Shown here in pieces: positions 1 through 5,077 of a stretch of 5,077 bases of DNA; within the stretch, counting starts at the first letter, position 1, and every line of letters starts with the position of its first letter. A program made the translations under genes and the position numbers. Location: assembly GCA_007050885.1 (NCBI GenBank), contig SMYQ01000019.1:1-5077 (forward strand), given 5' to 3'. The notes beneath the pieces are model-generated. The model worked only from the letters and a program-made list of their open reading frames with translations. It was not told the origin of the DNA and searched no databases. The stretch comes from Candidatus Bathyarchaeota archaeon (GTDB lineage Archaea; Thermoproteota; Bathyarchaeia; 40CM-2-53-6; RBG-13-38-9).

Positions 1-50
1 ATGAGCAAATATGCTTTCATTTGTATGAAATTAAGGAAGAAAAATCGTAA

Positions 51-875
51 ATGACTGAAAAAAATCGGTTTAATAAGAAAGGTCTATCAAGGCGAGCCTT
101 CATAGGGAGAGTTGCTGTAGGTGTTGTCGTTGGCGTCGCAGCAACATATGGTGTTACTTCAATGATGCAAAAGTCAAATCCAAATTCAACCATTGTTGAT
201 ATGCTCACCATCAACGACTTGGAACTGGTTTCAAAAATTGATTTAAAGAAAGAAGACTCACTAATAATCGTAGATATGCAAAATGATTTCTTACCTTCAG
301 GTGCACTTCCCGTCAATGGTGGAAACGAGATAATTTCTCCAATAAACTCTCTTGCTGAAAGATTTCATAAAAATGGCAATATTATAGTCATGACTCAAGA
401 TTGGCACCCTCCAGGACATGATTCATTCGCTAGTAGCCACAACAAAGAACCCTTTGAACCATTTGAATCAGAAGGGATTGGCCCTGTTCTCTGGCCAGAT
501 CATTGTGTTCAAGGTTCTAAAGGTGCTGAATTCCATCCAGATGTAGAAGGAAGATTTGCTAATGCAATTATTAGAAAGGGTTATCGTCAAAATGTTGATA
601 GTTATTCGACATTCATTGAAAATGATATGAAGACATATACTGGCCTTTCCGGATTACTAAATACGCTTGAAATTAAGAGAATATTTCTTTGTGGTCTAGC
701 ATTGGATTATTGCGTATTTTATTCTGCGATTGATGGGAGAAATCTAGGCTTTGATGTAGTTGTACCCATAGATTTGTCGAAGGCTATTGATTCACCATCC
801 GGTCATCTATCGAATGCCCTTCAAAAGATGATGGATGAAGGTGTTCAATTCACCAAGTCAAATGATATAACGTAG
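51..875 (+). CDS. pncA: Nicotinamidase-like isochorismatase-fold hydrolase with Tat-type N-terminal signal/anchor
   Basis: Predicted to hydrolyse nicotinamide to nicotinate and ammonia (NAD salvage), or a related amide. The 274-residue protein carries the PncA signatures in order: catalytic Asp75 in VDMQNDF, metal ligands Asp117, His119 and His123 in TQDWHPPGH, His151 in WPDHC as fourth ligand, catalytic Lys176 in IRKG, and nucleophile Cys221 in GLALDYCV. All triad and metal residues are present, so it should be active. PncA is normally a cytoplasmic enzyme of about 180-220 residues. This one has about 68 extra N-terminal residues, with a twin-arginine-like SRRAFIG (13-19) followed by a hydrophobic stretch (about 20-37). 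That suggests Tat export, with cleavage or retention as an anchor; the location is inferred. The ATG at 51 is chosen because only it includes this segment; AAGGAAG at 33-39 is a plausible ribosome-binding site. The gene converges on the GerW-like gene with a 16-base gap. The fold and catalytic class are secure; the exact substrate is less so. Confidence 0.9.
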   Translation: MTEKNRFNKKGLSRRAFIGRVAVGVVVGVAATYGVTSMMQKSNPNSTIVDMLTINDLELVSKIDLKKEDSLIIVDMQNDFLPSGALPVNGGNEIISPINSLAERFHKNGNIIVMTQDWHPPGHDSFASSHNKEPFEPFESEGIGPVLWPDHCVQGSKGAEFHPDVEGRFANAIIRKGYRQNVDSYSTFIENDMKTYTGLSGLLNTLEIKRIFLCGLALDYCVFYSAIDGRNLGFDVVVPIDLSKAIDSPSGHLSNALQKMMDEGVQFTKSNDIT

Positions 876-891
876 CGCGCGTTTTATGAAT

Positions 892-1233
892 TCATTTCTT
901 AGATGCTCTTCGTATTATCATAACACCTAGAAATAAGCCCAACATTAGGCCAATGATCACATTTCTAGTTTCATCAAACGATATGAAACGTGTCTCATCT
1001 TGAGTTATTTCAAGAACACCTTTTGGTCTAACAGCAATTCCTCCTCCGCCTCCCCCGCCTTGTTCATCTTCTTCTTTGCTTGAACCAGAGCCTGCTCCGA
1101 ATCCATAGGCAATCTTCGCGACAGGGATTATCGTCTTACCTTCAGCTTTAACAGGTTCACCATATACTGTTTTTACAACAGCACTTCCTTGAAGTCTATC
1201 AATAATGGATTGAATAGTTTCTTTAAAACTCAT
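892..1233 (-). CDS. GerW/YtfJ-family protein with C-terminal membrane anchor
   Basis: A 113-residue member of the GerW (YtfJ, sporulation/germination protein) family, whose biochemical role is unknown. Family features seen: an N-terminal helix, then VYGEPVKAEGKTIIPVAKIAYGFGAGSG (described here as the VxGEPV, TIIPV and YGFGAGSG blocks, about residues 23-50), an acidic SSKEEDE segment, a run of seven glycines (59-65), and the GIAVRPKGVLEI block (65-76). Bacterial GerW proteins usually end near this point. Here a hydrophobic helix (about 91-107) followed by RRASKK suggests a C-terminal membrane anchor with a cytoplasmic tail. A GTG at 1248 would add five residues, but the ATG at 1233 is preferred because GAGGAA lies seven bases before it and nothing comparable precedes the GTG. 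The gene is divergent from the octaheme cytochrome and convergent with the nicotinamidase. Members occur in non-sporulating microbes including archaea (my recollection), so it does not imply sporulation. Confidence 0.85.
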   Translation of the reverse strand: MSFKETIQSIIDRLQGSAVVKTVYGEPVKAEGKTIIPVAKIAYGFGAGSGSSKEEDEQGGGGGGGIAVRPKGVLEITQDETRFISFDETRNVIIGLMLGLFLGVMIIRRASKK

Positions 1234-1240
1234 TTCAAAC

Positions 1241-1246
1241 TTCCTC
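1241..1246 (-). promoter_or_regulatory. Shine-Dalgarno-like site deciding the start of the GerW-family gene
   Basis: On the minus strand GAGGAA lies seven bases before the ATG at 1233-1231. It overlaps the extension that would be coding if the GTG at 1248 were used. No purine-rich anti-SD match precedes that GTG, so this site favours the shorter 113-residue protein. Confidence 0.5.
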
Positions 1247-1265
1247 ACTCTTGAACCAGATATTG

Positions 1266-1316
1266 TGATTAACTATTATCTTTATCAACATATCATCGGA
1301 TATTTGAGGTTAATCA
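1266..1316. repeat. Perfect 8-bp inverted repeat in the divergent intergenic region (possible operator)
   Basis: The arms TGATTAAC (1266-1273) and GTTAATCA (1309-1316) are perfect inverted copies, 43 bases apart start to start (about four helical turns). They lie between the GerW-family gene and the octaheme cytochrome gene. The GATTAAC core recurs at 1398-1404 and 1622-1628 on the plus strand, and a related 12-bp palindrome lies at 1450-1461. The spacing and position suit paired binding of a dimeric regulator to a divergent promoter region, but in AT-rich DNA this may be coincidence. Confidence 0.35.
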
Positions 1317-1345
1317 AAAAGATCATGTCGGTATGTAGGCAATGC

Positions 1346-1352
1346 TTTAAAA
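1346..1352 (+). promoter_or_regulatory. Candidate archaeal TATA box of the octaheme cytochrome gene
   Basis: TTTAAAA is centred about 32 bases before the ATG at 1381. With the usual archaeal TATA-to-start distance of about 25-27 bases, transcription would begin a few bases before the ATG, giving an almost leaderless mRNA. No Shine-Dalgarno-like sequence lies between this element and the ATG, which agrees with that reading. A preceding BRE element is not convincing. Confidence 0.35.
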
Positions 1353-1380
1353 CGGATAGAATTACAGATCTAGACTAATC

Positions 1381-3108
1381 ATGAGACGATTTAGCCCGAT
1401 TAACATTGTAATTCCATCAATCATAGTAGCATTAATTGCGTCTTCGATCTTGATTAATCAAAATTCCGAACTTGTTCTAAATGAAATCTTTTGTGGTTTC
1501 TCATGTTTGACTGTCAATCTAGCACTATTATCAAAGGAAATATTATTGTTGATTCCGATCAGCGGAGCTGCGTTTCTGGCCTATAGTAATGGAAGGGTTT
1601 GGTTTTTAAGAAATCGAAATGGATTAACCAAATTTCTAGCTTGTGCAGTAATAGTAATTTTAGTCTCATACACAACATGTAGTCAATTGGAATTCCAATC
1701 AACTAGTATTGTTGGTGAAAATGAATATTGTCTATTTAATTCCCGTTTTTATGTGGAAGCACAAAATTCTGTAGATGATTCTGGTGAAGAAGACTTTGCT
1801 AGTGATGAATGCATAGACTGTCATGCTCGCGCTCAAATCCTTGAAGTAATCTCTTTGGATTGGGAAAACAGTAAACATGCAAAAGCAGGTACAACATGTA
1901 TTGATTGTCATCAAGCAGATCCTTCAGATCCAGATTCTTATCCTCATAATGGATTCCAGATATCACATGTTGTATCACCTCAAGATTGTGCTAAATGTCA
2001 TAGTAATCAAGCTGAAGAATTCAAACAGAGTCTTCATTCGTTCGGCGCCATATATTATGAATATCTATTCAGCGATCAAAAACTTCCATATATTGAAAGT
2101 CAAATGGAGGGAGGCTTCATTGTAAACGAAGGTCAAGATATATCCCATGCCGCAACTTTGAGAGGATGCCAAGCTTGCCATGGTACCAATATGACAGGTA
2201 AATCGATTGAAGATTTCACAGTCTGGCCTAATAATGGAATTGGAAGGATAAATCCAGATGGAAGTAGAGGAAGCTGCTCCTCATGCCATTCTCGCCATAC
2301 ATTCTCTATTCGAGAAGCACGCCATCCAGAAACATGCGGTCAATGTCACGTGGGTCCTGATCATCCACAATTAGAAATTTTTACTGAATCAAAACATGGC
2401 AATATATACGCATCTGAACATGATAAATGGGAATGGGACGTAAAGGACTGGCAAGCAGGTATAGATTATCGTGCACCCACATGTGCAGGTTGTCACATGT
2501 CAAGTGCTCCAATGGTTCCTTCAACACATGATGTAAGTTCAAGGTTGAGTTGGGAGCTAGAAATACCGATTTCTCGACGCACAGATAATATTGCATCATC
2601 ACTGGGAGTCAATTTCAGTGATGGTACCACTTGGGAAGTAAAACTATCAAGAATGAAAAAGGTATGCACCCAATGCCATTCAAAGATATGGGTCGATAAT
2701 TACTATGAGCAAGCGGACATTGTAGTGGAGCTTTATAATAATCGATACAAATCGGCAAAGTCAATTCTAGATAATTTGTATGAAGATGATTTACTGACCA
2801 AAACAAGTTTTGATGAACCTATTGAGTTTAAAATCTATGAGATGTGGCATCATGAAGGACGTAGGGCTAGAATGGGCGCGTTCATGATGGGCCCAGATTA
2901 TGTTCAGTGGCACGGATTCTATGAGTTACTAAAAGATAGAATAGAAATAGACCATATGGCTAATGAACTTCGAACTACAGGAGAAAATACTATAGCAAAT
3001 GAAACTAATGACTTTTACAAGATACTACCCTTATCAACAGGAGTCTTGGCAATAATATTAGCAGCGGTCCTCGGATGGATAGTCATACAACGTAGGAAAC
3101 CGAAATAA
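1381..3108 (+). CDS. Membrane-anchored octaheme cytochrome c, hydroxylamine oxidoreductase (HAO)-like
   Basis: A 575-residue multiheme cytochrome that probably converts hydroxylamine, NO or nitrite outside the cytoplasmic membrane. Eight CxxCH haem-binding motifs begin at residues 144, 173, 203, 263, 299, 319, 368 and 429, the number and rough arrangement of HAO and its reductive relatives. The C-terminal region after haem 8 (VDNYYEQADIVVELYN, WHHEGRRAR, MMGPDYVQWHGFYE, about 438-515) is typical of HAO-like proteins. By the HAO model, the fourth motif (263-267) would hold the catalytic haem, and Asp327-His328 in GPDHPQ resemble the active-site Asp-His pair. Tyr507 in GPDY is my candidate for the P460 cross-linking tyrosine, not verified. 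Instead of a simple signal peptide there are hydrophobic segments at about 8-25, 54-68 and 84-98, an acidic linker (about 126-143), and a C-terminal helix (549-570) followed by RRKPK. Three N-terminal helices would put the haem domain outside and the RRKPK tail inside. The gene is divergent from the GerW-family gene, and its stop lies one base from that of the convergent ferredoxin gene. Octaheme HAO superfamily membership is secure; reaction direction is not. Confidence 0.9.
   Translation: MRRFSPINIVIPSIIVALIASSILINQNSELVLNEIFCGFSCLTVNLALLSKEILLLIPISGAAFLAYSNGRVWFLRNRNGLTKFLACAVIVILVSYTTCSQLEFQSTSIVGENEYCLFNSRFYVEAQNSVDDSGEEDFASDECIDCHARAQILEVISLDWENSKHAKAGTTCIDCHQADPSDPDSYPHNGFQISHVVSPQDCAKCHSNQAEEFKQSLHSFGAIYYEYLFSDQKLPYIESQMEGGFIVNEGQDISHAATLRGCQACHGTNMTGKSIEDFTVWPNNGIGRINPDGSRGSCSSCHSRHTFSIREARHPETCGQCHVGPDHPQLEIFTESKHGNIYASEHDKWEWDVKDWQAGIDYRAPTCAGCHMSSAPMVPSTHDVSSRLSWELEIPISRRTDNIASSLGVNFSDGTTWEVKLSRMKKVCTQCHSKIWVDNYYEQADIVVELYNNRYKSAKSILDNLYEDDLLTKTSFDEPIEFKIYEMWHHEGRRARMGAFMMGPDYVQWHGFYELLKDRIEIDHMANELRTTGENTIANETNDFYKILPLSTGVLAIILAAVLGWIVIQRRKPK
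1450..1461. repeat. 12-bp perfect palindrome TTGATTAATCAA near the start of the octaheme gene
   Basis: TTGATTAATCAA is self-complementary over all 12 bases and lies 69 bases into the octaheme coding sequence. It shares the GATTAA core of the intergenic inverted repeat (1266-1316) and of the copies at 1398 and 1622. It could be an internal operator site, or merely a product of Leu-Ile-Asn-Gln codons in AT-rich DNA. Confidence 0.3.
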
Positions 3109-3109
3109 G

Positions 3110-3741
<632 letters not shown>

Positions 3742-3751
3742 CGTAAATCTT

Positions 3752-3757
3752 ATCTCC
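3752..3757 (-). promoter_or_regulatory. Shine-Dalgarno-like site supporting the TTG start of the zinc-ribbon gene
   Basis: GGAGAT on the minus strand lies ten bases before the TTG at 3741-3739, within the 24-base gap after the hcp stop codon. Because the start codon is a non-standard TTG, this site together with the MAF-CPG N-terminus decides the start. Confidence 0.5.
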
Positions 3758-3765
3758 AGATTTTA

Positions 3766-5077
3766 TTATCCCATTGCAACCTTTACATCTTCTTCTGCTG
3801 TGCTGATCGGTGTTAGATTGAACTTTTCTACTAGTACTTTTAGAATGTTTGGAGAGACAAAAGCCGGCAGTGATGGTCCAATCTTGATGTTTGTAATACC
3901 TAACGAGAGTAAGGTTAAGAGAATACAGACAGCCTTCTGTTCATACCATGAAAGGATAATTGAGAGGGGCAATTCGTTTACATTACAATTAAATGCTTTC
4001 GCCAGTTCTGTCGCAATTACAATTGCGGAATAGGCGTCGTTACATTGACCACAGTCAAGGAGTCTAGGTATACCTCCAATTTCACCAAAATCTAAATTAT
4101 TAAACCGGAATTTTCCACATGCTAAGGTAAGTATAATTGCGTTATCAGGAACTTTTTCAGCGAGTTCTGTGTAATAGTTTCGCCCTGGTTTAGCACCATC
4201 ACAACCACCGATTAAAAAGAAATGCTTCACCGCTCCACTTTTAACAGCATCAATTACTTGATCGGCAATATTGAGTACAGTATTATGGGCAAATCCTACG
4301 GTAATTTCTTTTCCTTGTTCTTCTTCAAATCCCTTAAGATTTATTGAGGTTTCAATAATTTTTTCAAAATTCTTTTTACCAGTTTCATCTTCATTAATAT
4401 GGGTTACACCTGGCCAGGCAACTAATCCTGTCGTGAAGATATTCTCTTTATAGGAGTCATATGGTTTCTGAATGCAATTTGTTGTCATGAGAATTGCTGC
4501 TTGGAGTTTATCGAATTCGTTTTGCTGATTTTGCCACGCAGTACCGAAATGTCCGACTAAGTGTTCGTATTTTTTAAGTTCAGGATAAGAATGGGCGGGC
4601 AACATTTCGCCGTGTGTATAAATGTTAATGCCTTTGCCATTAGTTTGCTCGAGCAACATTTTAAGATCTAAAAGGTCGTGTCCTGATACAATAATCGCAG
4701 GGCCTTTCTTTTTACCCAAATATACTTTTGTTGGTATGGGATTGCCAAACGTACTGATATGTGCTTTGTCGAGTGTTTCGAGACATTTTAAATTAACTTT
4801 ACCAAATTCCATGACTAGTGCGACAAGATCATCTGTTGTTAATGTATTATCTTGAAGTGCTGTAAGTCCTTTATAGTAAAATGCACTGACATCTTCATTA
4901 GTGTAACCTAGGATTCTTGCGTGAGAATCATAAGCTGCCATTCCTTTCATACCGTATAAGAGAATTTCTCTAAGACTTCGAATATCTTCATTTAATTTTG
5001 GATTAGAAAGTATTCCAACTGTTCTACCTTGATCAATCAGCTCTTGAAGGGAGTCTTTTGGTTTCCATTCTGCTGCT
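3766..5077 (-). CDS. hcp: Hybrid cluster protein (hydroxylamine/NO reductase), N-terminus beyond the right edge
   Basis: Hcp (prismane protein) is a cytoplasmic Fe-S-O enzyme that reduces hydroxylamine to ammonia in vitro and, in Escherichia coli, NO to N2O. The reading frame stays open to the window edge, giving 436 visible residues; an internal ATG at 4950 is not the start. The hybrid-cluster ligands are all visible (numbering from the first visible residue): His133 (VSGHDLLDL), Glu157 (THGEMLPAH), Cys201 (TTNCIQKP), Cys292 (GGCDGA, the persulfide position), Cys320 (LACGKFRF), Cys342 (LDCGQC), Glu379 and Lys381 (SWYEQKA). Their spacing closely follows the Desulfovibrio protein. The N-terminal cysteines for the second Fe-S cluster should lie outside, in roughly 100 missing residues. 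The long helical region before His133 (LLYGMKGMAAYDSHARILG and on) argues for the full-length class I/II form rather than the shortened class III. It is the first visible gene of an operon with the zinc-ribbon protein and ferredoxin; no hcr reductase is seen in the window. Confidence 0.97.
   Translation of the reverse strand, partial: AAEWKPKDSLQELIDQGRTVGILSNPKLNEDIRSLREILLYGMKGMAAYDSHARILGYTNEDVSAFYYKGLTALQDNTLTTDDLVALVMEFGKVNLKCLETLDKAHISTFGNPIPTKVYLGKKKGPAIIVSGHDLLDLKMLLEQTNGKGINIYTHGEMLPAHSYPELKKYEHLVGHFGTAWQNQQNEFDKLQAAILMTTNCIQKPYDSYKENIFTTGLVAWPGVTHINEDETGKKNFEKIIETSINLKGFEEEQGKEITVGFAHNTVLNIADQVIDAVKSGAVKHFFLIGGCDGAKPGRNYYTELAEKVPDNAIILTLACGKFRFNNLDFGEIGGIPRLLDCGQCNDAYSAIVIATELAKAFNCNVNELPLSIILSWYEQKAVCILLTLLSLGITNIKIGPSLPAFVSPNILKVLVEKFNLTPISTAEEDVKVAMG

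Noticed and set aside
1..54. Possible end of an upstream plus-strand gene: frame 1 is open to TGA at 52-54 (an ATGA overlap with the nicotinamidase start), and frame 3 is open from 3 to TAA at 48-50.
   Set aside because: Only about 15-17 residues are visible in either frame, neither is recognisable, and both cannot be coding. This stretch is as likely to be plain leader sequence.
17..316. A 99-codon minus-strand open frame opposite the nicotinamidase.
   Set aside because: It is low-complexity (Ser/Thr/Phe-rich), shows no domain and is fully antisense to a gene with intact catalytic motifs.
869..885. Small hairpin AACG/CGTT with GCGCGC and T4 after the nicotinamidase stop, considered as a terminator.
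   Set aside because: The stem is only four base pairs and the T run only four bases; too weak to call.
1249..1330. TATA box for the GerW-family gene on the minus strand (for example ATAAAGATAA near 1275-1285).
   Set aside because: Several AT-rich stretches are equally good and none has convincing flanking elements.
1660..1690. Cys100 at the end of the third hydrophobic stretch of the octaheme protein as a lipoprotein lipobox.
   Set aside because: The residues before it (SYTTC) do not fit a lipobox, and the segment is not at the N-terminus.
1877..2125. An 82-codon plus-strand frame inside the octaheme gene in a different frame.
   Set aside because: It overlaps the region with haem motifs 2 and 3; its Ile/Val-rich translation is a frame shadow.
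3766..4950. Taking the ATG at 4950 as the hcp start.
   Set aside because: The frame stays open to 5077 and the upstream translation (ending LREILLYG) continues the conserved Hcp sequence, so the gene is cut by the window edge, not short.

Overview
The window holds six protein-coding genes and no RNA genes, insertion sequences or CRISPR arrays. The DNA is AT-rich and tightly packed. Its gene set suggests an anaerobic archaeon. The strongest lineage clue is a ferredoxin whose three Zn-binding histidines, zinc aspartate and seven Fe-S cysteines keep the spacing of the Sulfolobus/Thermoplasma zinc-containing 7Fe ferredoxin. Several genes are preceded by Shine-Dalgarno-like sequences, while the cytochrome gene has none and shows a TATA-like box about 30 bases before its ATG, as archaeal (near-)leaderless genes do. 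A mesophilic archaeon such as an Asgard or Thermoplasmatota lineage is my best guess, but this is inference.

Layout. Positions 51-875 (+) encode a nicotinamidase-type isochorismatase-fold hydrolase with a Tat-like N-terminal segment. It converges on a small GerW/YtfJ-family protein (892-1233, -) that carries a C-terminal membrane anchor. A divergent intergenic region (1234-1380) separates that gene from a 575-residue membrane-anchored octaheme cytochrome c of the hydroxylamine oxidoreductase (HAO)/octaheme reductase superfamily (1381-3108, +). The cytochrome gene ends one base from a convergent minus-strand cluster that reads hybrid cluster protein hcp (3766 to beyond the right edge), then a small cysteine-rich zinc-ribbon protein (3448-3741), then the zinc 7Fe ferredoxin (3110-3424), with gaps of 24 and 23 bases.

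How the genes may work together. HAO-like octaheme enzymes act on hydroxylamine, NO or nitrite outside the cytoplasmic membrane. Hcp handles NO or hydroxylamine inside the cell, and a ferredoxin in the same operon is a natural electron donor for it. The right-hand three-fifths of the window therefore looks like a two-compartment module for reactive nitrogen intermediates. The small protein between hcp and the ferredoxin is a candidate accessory factor. The two left-hand genes have no obvious link to this chemistry. Points of special interest are the four predicted membrane helices of the octaheme protein, the apparently exported nicotinamidase, and a cluster of GATTAAC/GATTAAT-type sites around the divergent promoter region.
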